This document shows, one piece after another, positions 9,859-19,889 of a DNA stretch of 64,000 nt. This stretch comes from Candidatus Endomicrobiellum trichonymphae (GTDB taxonomy: Bacteria > Elusimicrobiota > Endomicrobiia > Endomicrobiales > Endomicrobiaceae). Position numbers and translations under genes: made by a program. The stretch lies in contig NZ_AP017459.1 in the NCBI RefSeq assembly GCF_002355835.1, forward strand, positions 992,001-1,056,000. The letters run 5' to 3'. Numbering within the stretch: the stretch's first letter is position 1; every line of letters begins with the position of its first letter. Under the pieces are notes generated by a model. That model saw only the letters and a program-made list of their open reading frames with translations, had not been told where the DNA came from and ran no database searches.

Positions 9859-10857
9859 TTATTTTTTAATCCACGACATTTTAGAACGCAGTCTTGCTCC
9901 AACTTTTTCAACCGTCCTCTCGCTTACATCTTTTCTCTCTTTTTTGAAGAACGGTCTGCCTGTTCTGTTCTCTTCAAGCCAGTTATTTGCAAATTTGCCA
10001 GATTGAATATCAGCTAAAACTTTTTTCATTGCTTCTCTGGTGGAATCGGTTATTATTCTTTTTCCGCTTACATATTCGCCGTATTCAGCGGTATCGGAAA
10101 CTGAATAATTCATCTTGCCAAATCCGCCCTCAAATATTAAATCAACAATAAGTTTTACTTCATGCAAACATTCAAAATACGCTATTTCAGGCTGATAGCC
10201 TGCAGCTACAAGCGTTTCAAATCCGGAGTTTATCAATTCTACAAGTCCTCCGCAAAGAACAACCTGCTCGCCAAACAAATCGGTTTCGGTTTCTTCGGCA
10301 AAAGTCGTTTCCAGAACTCCGCCTCTCGTACCACCGATACCTTTTGCATAAGCAAGAGCAAAATCTTTTGCTTTACCACTCGCATTCTGCTCTACAGCTA
10401 TTAAACACGGAACGCCTTTACCCTCTTCATATTGTCTTCTAACCAAATGTCCGGGACCTTTAGGCGCAATCATAATAACGTCTAAATCCGGCGTAGGAAT
10501 AATTTGTTTAAAGCGTATATTAAAACCGTGCGCGAAACTTAAAATTACGTCTTTTTTAATATTAGGTTTTATATCTTCTTCCCAAACTTTTTTCTGAACT
10601 TCATCCGGCAAAAGAATATGAACCCAGTCCACCTGCTTGACCGCTTCGGCAACGCTCACCGGCTTCCAACCGTCTTCAATAGCTTTTTTATAGTTATCTC
10701 CACCGGGCCTTTGTGCGACAATAACGTTCAGACCGGAATCTTTAAGATTTAAAGCATGCGCATGCCCCTGGCTTCCATAACCCAAAACTGCAATAGTTTT
10801 CTCTTTCAAAAGACTTAAATCCGCATCATTCTCATAATACATTCTTGCTTCTTTCAT
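9859..10857 (-). CDS. ilvC: Ketol-acid reductoisomerase (class I, short form)
   Basis: Second step of valine/isoleucine synthesis: isomerises and reduces acetolactate or acetohydroxybutyrate with NAD(P)H and Mg2+. The 332-residue length is typical of class I. It has the Rossmann motif [14 protein letters not shown], the cofactor loop [26 protein letters not shown], and the metal site [10 protein letters not shown] with [13 protein letters not shown]. The ribosome site is AAGGAG. It follows ilvN by 32 bases and closes the ilvD-ilvB-ilvN-ilvC series. Confidence 0.97.
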   Translation of the reverse strand: MKEARMYYENDADLSLLKEKTIAVLGYGSQGHAHALNLKDSGLNVIVAQRPGGDNYKKAIEDGWKPVSVAEAVKQVDWVHILLPDEVQKKVWEEDIKPNIKKDVILSFAHGFNIRFKQIIPTPDLDVIMIAPKGPGHLVRRQYEEGKGVPCLIAVEQNASGKAKDFALAYAKGIGGTRGGVLETTFAEETETDLFGEQVVLCGGLVELINSGFETLVAAGYQPEIAYFECLHEVKLIVDLIFEGGFGKMNYSVSDTAEYGEYVSGKRIITDSTREAMKKVLADIQSGKFANNWLEENRTGRPFFKKERKDVSERTVEKVGARLRSKMSWIKK

Positions 10858-10889
10858 TTTATTTCTCCTTTTTCATCATCTTATCAGCG

Positions 10890-11363
10890 TTACCCGCGAC
10901 CTAAAGCAACAATACCGGTTTTGCACGTTTCTTTTATTCCGTAAGGCATAACCATTTTTATAAAAGCTCTGATTTTATCTCCGTCACCCGTTATTTCGAC
11001 TATAATTGAATCCTGAGACACATCTATAATTCTTGATCTAAAAATTTCAATCAGCTGAAGAACTTCATTGCGGGTGGATTTTTTTATGTTTATCTTTATA
11101 AGGGCAAGTCCTCTTTCAACATATTCAACATTATTAAAATCATTGACTTTTATAACATCCACCAGTTTATTTAACTGCTTTGTAACCTGCTCAAGAATAG
11201 AATAGTCTCCTTTTACGACAATAGTCATTCTTGAAATTGCAGGATCTTCAGTTTCACTTACATTAAGCGAATCTATATTAAATCCGCGTGCCGCAAAAAG
11301 AGTAGATATTCTTGCAAGAACACCAAATTTATTTTCTACTAAAACTGAAACCGTATGGCGCAC
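10890..11363 (-). CDS. ilvN: Acetolactate synthase small (regulatory) subunit
   Basis: Regulatory partner of IlvB; the N-terminal ACT domain (about residues 3-75) senses valine. It begins MRHTVSVLVENKFGVLARI and contains ARGFNIDSLNVSETED, the usual ACT signature, then a C-terminal regulatory half. 157 residues is normal. AAGGAG lies just upstream of the ATG. Unusually, 381 non-coding bases separate it from ilvB, where the two genes normally abut. Confidence 0.95.
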   Translation of the reverse strand: MRHTVSVLVENKFGVLARISTLFAARGFNIDSLNVSETEDPAISRMTIVVKGDYSILEQVTKQLNKLVDVIKVNDFNNVEYVERGLALIKINIKKSTRNEVLQLIEIFRSRIIDVSQDSIIVEITGDGDKIRAFIKMVMPYGIKETCKTGIVALGRG

Positions 11364-11744
11364 ATTGTCTCCTTGCAGTAAATTAACACATACATATATA
11401 TTTACTTTATTTTATTTTGCGTTTTTTAACCAACAACCTTATCTATAACTACCTTTAAATTCTATTTTTTCTCTTCTCTTAATTCACGAAGTACCCCTAT
11501 AGTATCTTATAGGCAGATTTGGTAAAACATTTGTAAACTCTTTAATGCAAGCCCTTGCCATAGTTTTCAATATGATGAAGCAGCAATAAAGCCTTATATT
11601 TTTATTTATCTCTTGGCAACACCTTAATTCTTTTCTTACTTTCAGCATTTAGACACGATAAAACAGTGCAAAGGTATTAAAAAATAAATACTTGCTGCTT
11701 GGAAATTGACATACATCTCCACTCTTTATTCCTCAAATTTCAGA
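11364..11744. other. Non-coding gap between ilvB and ilvN
   Basis: No open frame of note and no recognised RNA. It interrupts what is normally a tight gene pair. It could be degraded DNA or hold an internal promoter; I see no clear boxes. Confidence 0.4.
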
Positions 11745-13481
11745 TCATACGCTCATTCGTGTAATAACATCGTCAAGAGACGCGCCAGCAGGTACCATAG
11801 GGAAAATATTTTCTTCCATCTCAACACATACATCAAGAACGACTGAGCTTTTTGTTTCAAGCATCTTTTTTAAAGCGGAGTCAACATCCTTTTTATCTGT
11901 CACGCGTATTCCTAAAACACCGTAACTTTGTGCCCACTTTACAAAATCAGGGACATAAACGGGACAAGTATCCCTGTTTGGCGTATTGCACAACTGCGGA
12001 CATTCCTTGCGTCTTGCAAGACAACTGTGCGAATATCTTTTACCATAAAACATTTCCTGCCATTGGCGCACATTTCCGAGATATTGATTATTTAATATAA
12101 CAACCTTAACATTTACATCATTTAACACAGATACTGCCATTTCCTGCATATTCATCTGGAAAGAACCGTCCCCAGCTATAACTATAACTTCTTTATCCGG
12201 ATTTCCAATTTTTGCTCCGATAGCAGCAGGATACCCAAAACCCATTGTTCCAAGTCCGCCGGAACTCAAAAATAAACGCGGATATTTCGCTTTATAATAC
12301 TGCGCCGACCACATCTGGTGCTGTCCGACTTCCGTCGTAACAATTGCTTCGCCTTTTGTAAATTCCGAAATTTTTTCAATTACATATTGCGGATGAAGCT
12401 TATCATCATCTCTGTCATAAGAAAGCGGATGTTCCGCTTTCCATGCATCAACTGTTTTAATCCAGCCTTTTCTTTCTTTCTTATCTATCAACGTCAACAT
12501 TTCCTTCAATACTGCCTTTGCATCGCCGACAACGGGAATATCAACGTCAACAACTTTAGATATAGCTGTAGGATCTATATCAACGTGAATTATTTTTGCT
12601 TTTTTTGCAAAATCGCAGACCTTGCCAGTACATCTATCATCAAATCTTGCGCCAACAGCTATAATGACGTCCGCCGCCTGTATCGCTCTGTTTGCACAAA
12701 AAGTCCCGTGCATTCCGAGCATGCCCAAACTTAAATTCGTGTCATGAGGATATGCGCCTATGGCAAGCAATGTATTTGTGACGGGAATATCGGCTTTTTT
12801 TGATATTTTCAAGATTTCATCTTCCGCCTCAGAAATGATAACGCCGGTTCCTATATAAAGCACGGGTTTTTCACTTTTATTTATAATGTTAACAGCTTTT
12901 TTAATCTGCCCCGGATGACCATTATAGTTAGGTTTATACGAACGTATTTCAACTCTTTCGGGGTAAACAAATTCACATAGTCCGCGCTGCACATCAATCG
13001 GAATGTCAACCAAAACAGGTCCGGGTCTGCCGCTAGTTGCAATATAAAACGCTTCTTTTATGGTATTTGCCAAATATTTTACGTCCTTAACCAAAAAATT
13101 ATGTTTTGTTACAGGCCTTGTGATGCCGATGGTATCCGCTTCCTGAAAAGCATCTTGTCCGATCACGCTTGTTGCAACCTGACCTGTAAATGCAACCAAA
13201 GGAACAGAATCTGTATATGCAGTACCAAGACCCGTAACTATATTTGTAGCTCCAGGACCTGATGTAACTAAACATACGCCGGGCTTACCTGTAGAACGAG
13301 CATAACCGTCAGCCATATGCGAAGCACCCTGCTCATGCCTTGTTAAAATAAAGTTTAAACCCGATCCGTGAATTGCGTCAAACATAGGCAAAGCCTGTCC
13401 GCCGGGAAGTCCAAAAATCACTTCAACTTTCTCTTTTAACAAGCTCTCTACTAAAATCTGCGAACCAGTTTTTTTTTCCAT
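11745..13481 (-). CDS. ilvB: Acetolactate synthase large (catalytic) subunit
   Basis: ThDP- and FAD-dependent condensation of pyruvate, the first common step of branched-chain amino acid synthesis. Motifs include the catalytic glutamate region GLPGGQALPMFD...RHEQGASHMADGYAR and the ThDP/Mg motif GDGSFQMNMQE...NNQYLGNVRQWQ. At 578 residues it is slightly long because of an insertion after KRYSHS with cysteines C487, C494, C498 and C506 (bases about 11964-12023). Many family members have about 17 fewer residues there. AAGGA lies upstream of the ATG. Confidence 0.97.
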   Translation of the reverse strand: MEKKTGSQILVESLLKEKVEVIFGLPGGQALPMFDAIHGSGLNFILTRHEQGASHMADGYARSTGKPGVCLVTSGPGATNIVTGLGTAYTDSVPLVAFTGQVATSVIGQDAFQEADTIGITRPVTKHNFLVKDVKYLANTIKEAFYIATSGRPGPVLVDIPIDVQRGLCEFVYPERVEIRSYKPNYNGHPGQIKKAVNIINKSEKPVLYIGTGVIISEAEDEILKISKKADIPVTNTLLAIGAYPHDTNLSLGMLGMHGTFCANRAIQAADVIIAVGARFDDRCTGKVCDFAKKAKIIHVDIDPTAISKVVDVDIPVVGDAKAVLKEMLTLIDKKERKGWIKTVDAWKAEHPLSYDRDDDKLHPQYVIEKISEFTKGEAIVTTEVGQHQMWSAQYYKAKYPRLFLSSGGLGTMGFGYPAAIGAKIGNPDKEVIVIAGDGSFQMNMQEMAVSVLNDVNVKVVILNNQYLGNVRQWQEMFYGKRYSHSCLARRKECPQLCNTPNRDTCPVYVPDFVKWAQSYGVLGIRVTDKKDVDSALKKMLETKSSVVLDVCVEMEENIFPMVPAGASLDDVITRMSV

Positions 13482-13592
13482 ACTATAATCCTTATTTTTT
13501 ACCTTATATAAATAAATTACACAAAAGAAATCATTTACTACGGGAACAACCCAGAGTTTATCTTTGTTTTTTCAAACGACAGATATTTTATT

Positions 13593-15242
13593 CTATTTCA
13601 ATACAGCTCCGGTATCTGCTGATTGCACTAGCTTAGCATAACGTGCCATGTAACCGGTTTTGATTTTAGGTTCCGGCTTTATAACCTTGCCAATTCTTGC
13701 CTTTATTTCATCATCCGTCAATTCAACATTTAACGTTCTTTCGGGTATGTTGATATTTATCGTGTCGCCTTCATTAATCGCGACTATTGCCCCGTCTGCC
13801 GCTGCTTCAGGAGAAATGTGTCCTATGCAGGGTCCCCTTGTTCCGCCGGAAAAACGTCCATCGGTAAGAAGCGCAACTGAATCACTTAACCCCATACCGT
13901 GCAATGCGCTCGTAGGACTCAGCATCTCTCTCATTCCCGGACCGCCTGCGGGTCCCTCATATCTTATAACGACAATGTCGCCTGGAACAATTTTATTATC
14001 AAGTATTGCTTTCATAGCATTATCTTCAGAATTAAATACGCGCGCTCTGCCCGAAAAGACTTTCATTTTTTCGCTTACGGCAGCCTGTTTAACAACACAT
14101 CCGCGCGGAGCAATATTTCCTCTCAAAATCGCGATGCCGCCTTCAGGTTTATAAGGATTTTTCGCTCTTATAACATATTCATCCAATATTTCAGCCGAAT
14201 TTGCAATTTCAATTATGTCAAATCCTGATACTGTTTTAGAATGCGCCAAATTTTTCTGAATTGCAAAAAGCACCGCAGGTATTCCACCAGCATTATCTAA
14301 ATCTTCCATGTAATGGTCCCCCGCCGGCTCCAAGCAGGCAATCTGCGGAGTTTTCTTAGAAATCTCGTCAAATAATTCTAAAGGCAGTTCTATTCCCGCT
14401 TCATTAGCTATAGCAGGAAGATGCAAAACTGTATTTGTAGAACCTCCTAAAGCCATATCCGCGACAATTGCATTTTTAAAAGCAGCAAGCGTCAAAATAT
14501 CGCGCGGCTTTACATCTTTTTTTACAAGTTCAACAACTCTTATACCCGATTCATAAGCAATTCTCTTTTTCTTTGCGCTGACAGCAAGCGTCGTCGCACA
14601 GCCTCGCATAGACATTCCCATTGTCTCAGTTAAACACGCCATAGTGTTGGCGGTATACATCCCCTGACATGCGCCAGCTCCGGGACATGCTGCCATTTCC
14701 AGCTCTGAAAGCTGTTTTTCGGTAATTTTACCAGCTTGAAATTGCCCAACCGCTTCAAAAGTATCCCTTACCATAGAACGTCTTTTTTTATCATACATCC
14801 CAGTCATCATAGCACCTGCGGTAACAACAATCGCCGGTATGTTAAGTCTTGCAGCAGCCATAAGCATTCCCGGCGTAACTTTATCGCAATTTGACAAAAG
14901 AATAAGACCATCTAACATGTGTGCGTTTGCAACGGTTTCCACTAAATCGGCAATTATTTCTCTTGAACCAAGCGAATAATGCATGCCGCTGTGTCCCATA
15001 GCTATACCATCGCATACCGCAGGAGCGCCGAAAATAAAAGGAACTCCCCCGCCGGCGGCAATGCCTCTTTCTACATATCTCTCCAAATCGCGCATTGCAA
15101 CATGACCCGGAACTAAATCCGTAAATGACGAGGCAATACCTATAAAAGGTTTATCTAAATCTCCTGGACTTATTCCTGTAGAATACAATAAACATCTGTT
15201 AGGCGCTCTTACTGCACCTCTTTTTATTTGATCGCTTCTCAT
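13593..15242 (-). CDS. ilvD: Dihydroxy-acid dehydratase
   Basis: Third step of valine/isoleucine synthesis: dehydrates 2,3-dihydroxy-3-methyl acids using an Fe-S cluster. Cluster ligands are seen in SNCDKVTPG and [31 protein letters not shown] and [11 protein letters not shown] are also intact. 549 residues is normal for the short form. A GGAG site lies upstream of the ATG. First gene of the ilv series, 111 bases before ilvB. Confidence 0.97.
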   Translation of the reverse strand: MRSDQIKRGAVRAPNRCLLYSTGISPGDLDKPFIGIASSFTDLVPGHVAMRDLERYVERGIAAGGGVPFIFGAPAVCDGIAMGHSGMHYSLGSREIIADLVETVANAHMLDGLILLSNCDKVTPGMLMAAARLNIPAIVVTAGAMMTGMYDKKRRSMVRDTFEAVGQFQAGKITEKQLSELEMAACPGAGACQGMYTANTMACLTETMGMSMRGCATTLAVSAKKKRIAYESGIRVVELVKKDVKPRDILTLAAFKNAIVADMALGGSTNTVLHLPAIANEAGIELPLELFDEISKKTPQIACLEPAGDHYMEDLDNAGGIPAVLFAIQKNLAHSKTVSGFDIIEIANSAEILDEYVIRAKNPYKPEGGIAILRGNIAPRGCVVKQAAVSEKMKVFSGRARVFNSEDNAMKAILDNKIVPGDIVVIRYEGPAGGPGMREMLSPTSALHGMGLSDSVALLTDGRFSGGTRGPCIGHISPEAAADGAIVAINEGDTININIPERTLNVELTDDEIKARIGKVIKPEPKIKTGYMARYAKLVQSADTGAVLK

Positions 15243-15664
15243 TTAAAACTCCATTTCTTACTTAATTTTACAAATTTACAAAATTCTTGTCTTCTTGCCT
15301 TTTCGATTTGATATCTATATTATGTATAATTGACATTTTATTGAGTATTATATCAAATCTTTATGCATAATGCATATGCATCAAACGGATTTAATTTTTT
15401 ACTTAAAAAACACAAAAAATAAACTCAGTATATTTACTCTTTACCCTCTTTTATTGTAGCATTGTGTGAATATTCTTTTTTCAGAAACTTTGTGGACTAA
15501 AGGAAGTAGTTTAACATGCTCTGCTGCCATTTATATTTGTATCTTACGGCACTTGCAGTAAAAAAACAGGATAAATATCTAAATTAATAATAATCCGATT
15601 TCTTTAAGTCCGGAAATTTACGTCCCGATTTTACGCATATTATATATTTAGCCTAGCCGGAGAC
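15243..15664. other. Upstream region of ilvD, nothing firm recognised
   Basis: AT-rich gap of about 420 bases between divergent ilvD and tRNA-Asn. I looked for a T-box or leader-peptide attenuator for ilv and saw none. A TATAAT-like element occurs on the minus strand around 15344-15350, without a convincing -35 box. Confidence 0.35.
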
Positions 15665-15692
15665 TTGAATTTTTTTTTAAAATAGATATAAT
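15665..15692 (+). promoter_or_regulatory. Promoter for tRNA-Asn
   Basis: TTGAAT (15665-15670) and TATAAT (15687-15692) are separated by 16 bases. The -10 box ends 23 bases before the tRNA 5' end, a reasonable position for a short precursor leader. Confidence 0.65.
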
Positions 15693-15715
15693 TGATTATA
15701 GAAAAGACGCTTAGT

Positions 15716-15787
15716 TCCGACGTAGCTCAATGGTGGAGCAATCGGCTGTTAACCGATCGGCTGCTGGTTCGAGTCCAGCCGTCGGAG
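15716..15787 (+). tRNA. tRNA-Asn (anticodon GTT)
   Basis: Cloverleaf: acceptor TCCGACG pairs with CGTCGGA, D arm GCTC..GAGC, anticodon stem ATCGG/CCGAT around the loop CTGTTAA (anticodon GTT), T arm GCTGG TTCGAGT CCAGC, discriminator G. The CCA end is not encoded. The 72-base length is normal. A terminator hairpin follows. Confidence 0.97.
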
Positions 15788-15807
15788 TTTTTAATTCCAA
15801 GATATAC

Positions 15808-15837
15808 AAATCCTGCTTAAATAGCAGGATTTTTTTG
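15808..15837 (+). terminator. Intrinsic terminator after tRNA-Asn
   Basis: Stem ATCCTGCT (15810-15817) with AGCAGGAT (15823-15830), five-base loop, then a run of T. It separates the tRNA from guaB. Confidence 0.85.
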
Positions 15838-15844
15838 TTTTACC

Positions 15845-15875
15845 TTGAAAACCGCCTGTACTAATGTGCTATAAT
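15845..15875 (+). promoter_or_regulatory. Possible guaB promoter
   Basis: TATAAT at 15870-15875 with TTGAAA at 15845-15850. The 19-base spacing is long, so the -35 assignment is weak. It lies between the tRNA terminator and the guaB start. Confidence 0.45.
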
Positions 15876-15881
15876 AAATAG

Positions 15882-17357
<1,476 letters not shown>

Positions 17358-17889
17358 CAACACATATTCTAAATGGCAACATGGATAATGACAAGTTTAA
17401 TACGCTTGGGATGACTTAATCTCATTTTTTTATTATATAGTGCGATTCTGAGCATATTTTCCCGTGGGCTTGCAAAAGAACACTCCAACCTTGCAAAGCC
17501 GTTGTAATAAAATTCTTCCTTTTATGTCTGCAGCAACCGCTATAGATAAAAATATGGTTTTGCTGTCAGTGAAGTCATACTATTCTTTTATCTCTTTTGA
17601 TATCCTTTGTAATCTTATGCAATAATTGAAAAATTACGTTTACAGTTTTAAATAAAAAAGCATTTTAACTTCAGCGGCTTCTTTTGGGAATGTCACCTTT
17701 TGGGTCTTTTGTTTCTAAAAAAATTTAAAAAAAGACTAGATGTTTCGGGAACTTCATTCTCTTAACATAATAGACGTAAGAATTAATACACACACATTAA
17801 AAGTGCTTTTGCCTATAACAAATCTTGTGATTTTCAGCATAACAGAAATGAGACTAGCCCATATATATTTATTAAGACTGACGTCAATT
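17358..17889. other. Degraded intergenic stretch carrying one copy of a dispersed repeat
   Basis: No intact gene was found. Bases 17728-17768 closely match 51665-51708. On the minus strand this part reads MKFPKHLVFF then a stop, and further on a frame gives TKDPKGDIP. It may be a dead gene of unknown family. Confidence 0.4.
17728..17768. repeat. Dispersed short repeat, copy 1
   Basis: About 41 bases. It shares with 51665-51708 a poly-A stretch, then GACT(A/G)GATGTTTCGGG and AACTTCAT, then a diverged end finishing in AACAT. Function unknown. Confidence 0.7.
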
Positions 17890-17926
17890 ATGCAAAAAGA
17901 ACCAGTTCTCAACGCTTTGAGAACTG
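17890..17926 (-). terminator. Intrinsic terminator overlapping the rpsI stop
   Basis: On the minus strand a perfect 10-bp stem, CAGTTCTCAA with TTGAGAACTG (17903-17912 and 17917-17926), has a 4-base loop and is followed by TTCTTTTTG. The rpsI stop codon (17909-17911) lies inside the hairpin. Confidence 0.8.
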
Positions 17927-18304
17927 AAAACGTTTTCTCGCTTTTGGTCTTCCAGCTTTCTTTCTTTCCACCATCCTGGAATCCCTGGATAAAAAACCTT
18001 CTCTTTTCAATGCCGCTCTTGACGGTTCATCAAGTTTTAAAATTGTTCTTGCTAAGCTGTGGCTTATAGCTCCAGCTTGACCGCTTATTCCACCACCTTT
18101 AACATTGACATAAAAATTATAATTTCCTCTACCGTTCCAAAAATCAAAAGGCTTTAAAGCTACTTTTTTAAGTCTTTCCAAACCGCCAAAATATTCATCT
18201 ATATCTTTATTATTGATTACAATTTTGCCGTTACCGTCGAAAATTTTTATTCTAGCAACCGCATTTTTCCTACGTCCCGTGCTTGCATAAGAAACGTTGC
18301 TCAT
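17909..18304 (-). CDS. rpsI: 30S ribosomal protein S9
   Basis: Small-subunit head protein whose C-terminal tail reaches tRNA in the P site. 131 residues. It begins MSNVSYASTGRRKNAVARI and contains GGGISGQAGAISHSLAR and the basic C-terminus ending FQFSKR, both characteristic. It is 12 bases after rplM on the minus strand, the conserved rplM-rpsI pair, and ends in the terminator hairpin. Confidence 0.97.
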   Translation of the reverse strand: MSNVSYASTGRRKNAVARIKIFDGNGKIVINNKDIDEYFGGLERLKKVALKPFDFWNGRGNYNFYVNVKGGGISGQAGAISHSLARTILKLDEPSRAALKREGFLSRDSRMVERKKAGRPKARKRFQFSKR

Positions 18305-18316
18305 TCTCTCTCCTCT

Positions 18317-18748
18317 TTATTTTACCGATGCCACAACCTGTGCAGTGTGCGTATGTTTGTCGTCTTTAAATACTTTAAGTCTTGTAATCTGTCTATCCGC
18401 AAGTTTATTTTTAGGAAGCATTCCCTTAACTGCAGCAAACAAAGCTTTTTCAGGACTTTTAGCCATCAAAACAGAATAAGGAGTCAGCTTTGCTCCGCCG
18501 GGATATCCCGAATAGGTAAAATATGTTTTCTGGTCGAGTTTTTTCCCCGTAAGAACAATTTTACTTGCATTTGTTACAACTACGAAATCACCACAGTCTA
18601 TGTGATTTGTATAGAAAACTTTATTTTTCCCTCTTAAAAGTTCCGATATTTTAACTGCAAGTCTTCCTAAAATTTTTCCGTCGGCATCTATCAAGTGCCA
18701 TTTTCTTTCAATTGCATCCTGTTTCGGTAAAAAAGTCTTTTTATTCAT
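18317..18748 (-). CDS. rplM: 50S ribosomal protein L13
   Basis: Early-assembly large-subunit protein, 143 residues. Signatures are WHLIDADGKILGRLAVKISELLRGK, FVVVTNASKIVLTGKK, and GMLPKNKLADRQ with LKVFKDDKHTHTAQ. It is first of the rplM-rpsI pair. A promoter at about 18909-18938 drives it, with a possible 31-residue frame in between. Confidence 0.97.
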   Translation of the reverse strand: MNKKTFLPKQDAIERKWHLIDADGKILGRLAVKISELLRGKNKVFYTNHIDCGDFVVVTNASKIVLTGKKLDQKTYFTYSGYPGGAKLTPYSVLMAKSPEKALFAAVKGMLPKNKLADRQITRLKVFKDDKHTHTAQVVASVK

Positions 18749-18773
18749 CTTTCAAAATCCTGTCCCATAAAAA

Positions 18774-18869
18774 TTATACCGCTTTTACTGCCGCGACAAA
18801 ATAGACAAGCATTATAAAAATTCCAAACCATAGAATCAACCAAATCTTTATAACCGCCCCAAATCGCAT
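18774..18869 (-). CDS. Possible 31-residue membrane peptide upstream of rplM
   Basis: An ATG frame runs from 18869 to a TAA at 18774. It begins MRFGAVIKIW, has a single hydrophobic segment (LILWFGIFIMLVYFVAAV) and ends KAV. It lies between the rplM promoter and rplM, so it would be in the transcript leader. The ribosome site is weak (AGGCG) and an out-of-frame ATG lies just upstream. It could be chance or a decayed relic; no family recognised. Confidence 0.35.
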   Translation of the reverse strand: MRFGAVIKIWLILWFGIFIMLVYFVAAVKAV

Positions 18870-18908
18870 TTCATCGCCTGACTGTTAAACAGTCATAATT
18901 ATCGTGAC

Positions 18909-18938
18909 ATTATACACTTTTAAATACAAAAAAAGCAA
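18909..18938 (-). promoter_or_regulatory. Promoter for rplM-rpsI
   Basis: On the minus strand TTGCTT (18933-18938) and TATAAT (18909-18914) with an 18-base spacer. It is the only good -10 box upstream of rplM. Confidence 0.6.
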
Positions 18939-18967
18939 TCTTAATAAACATTTCATACACAAATGAA

Positions 18968-19003
18968 AAAGAAAATAGTCCGAAAGACTTATTAATCCGG
19001 ACT
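18968..19003 (-). terminator. Likely terminator after rlmB
   Basis: Minus-strand stem AGTCCG/CGGACT (18977-18982 with 18998-19003), 15-base loop, followed by ATTTTCTTTTTC. It ends the aroE-to-rlmB series before the rplM promoter. Confidence 0.55.
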
Positions 19004-19011
19004 GATTGCCG

Positions 19012-19767
19012 TCAGCTTATTTTCCGTTTCTTTGCTATTTCATATAAAATAACAGCCGATGCACATGACGCATTTAATGAAGATATTATATTTTCCTGCG
19101 GAATTGATATTAAAAAATCGCTGTTTTTCTTTGTTAAACTATGGAGACCAAAACCTTCGCTTCCTATTATTACCGCAAGCGGGAACGGCAAATCGATTTT
19201 TTCAAGTATCCGTCCCCCGTTTTCGGCACCAACTATCCAAAAACTGTTTTCTTTCAATAAACCTATAGCTTGATTTGTATTTTCAACCCTCGATATTGAA
19301 ATATGTTCTACAGCTCCGGCAGAAGATTTCGACACGGTCTCATTTACTCCAGCAGCTCTCCATTTAGGTATTATAACTCCGTCCGCACCGAAAGCTACGC
19401 AGTTCCTTATAATTGCACCTAAGTTGTGCGGATCTTCAAGGCCGTCTAAGATTACAAGCAGTGGTTTTAGAGATTTTTTTGACCTTTCAATTAAATCCGA
19501 CAGTTCTGTATATTGCACGGGAGAAACTTCCGCGACTATCCCTTGCGAACTTTCAGAGAATTTGTCGAGTTTTTCCGGCGGAACACTATGCAAGGCTATG
19601 CCCTTTTGCTTTGCAAGATTAATAATCTCTGAAATCACCGCTCCTCTTGCAGTCCTAGAAACCATTATTTTATTTACCGTACGTCTAGCGGCTTTAAGAA
19701 GCTCCAAAACAGGATTACGCCCGCAAACAACGTTTTCCGATGACCTACTATTATTTTTGCTGTACAT
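19012..19767 (-). CDS. rlmB: TrmH-family 23S rRNA (guanosine-2'-O-)methyltransferase
   Basis: SPOUT methyltransferase that 2'-O-methylates rRNA using SAM. The 251-residue protein has an N-terminal substrate-binding domain (VVCGRNPVLELLKA, about 1-80). A knotted C-terminal domain follows, with LDGLEDPHNLGAIIRNCVAFGADGVI, the SAM loop IIGSEGFGLHSLT and SIPQENIISSLNASCASAVILYE. These fit RlmB; a tRNA target cannot be excluded from sequence alone. It follows cysS with a 122-base gap. Confidence 0.9.
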   Translation of the reverse strand: MYSKNNSRSSENVVCGRNPVLELLKAARRTVNKIMVSRTARGAVISEIINLAKQKGIALHSVPPEKLDKFSESSQGIVAEVSPVQYTELSDLIERSKKSLKPLLVILDGLEDPHNLGAIIRNCVAFGADGVIIPKWRAAGVNETVSKSSAGAVEHISISRVENTNQAIGLLKENSFWIVGAENGGRILEKIDLPFPLAVIIGSEGFGLHSLTKKNSDFLISIPQENIISSLNASCASAVILYEIAKKRKIS

Positions 19768-19889
19768 TTAAAGTTCTTTTTTCTGCTACTGTCTACAAGA
19801 TAAAACTTCAGCAACACGGCTATTCGATTCACAGTCGATATATATTGTTTTATCTGTTTTACCGATTCGCGGTAAAAGCAGAAAACAAA

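Noticed and set aside
15243-15664. T-box or attenuator for the ilv genes
   Set aside because: No specifier/antiterminator motif, no Leu/Val/Ile-rich leader frame and no hairpin with a T-run on the minus strand were seen.
17641-17768. Fumarylacetoacetate-hydrolase-type pseudogene on the minus strand
   Set aside because: The MKFPKHxVFF fragment is suggestive, but the flanking frames do not continue the family pattern convincingly.
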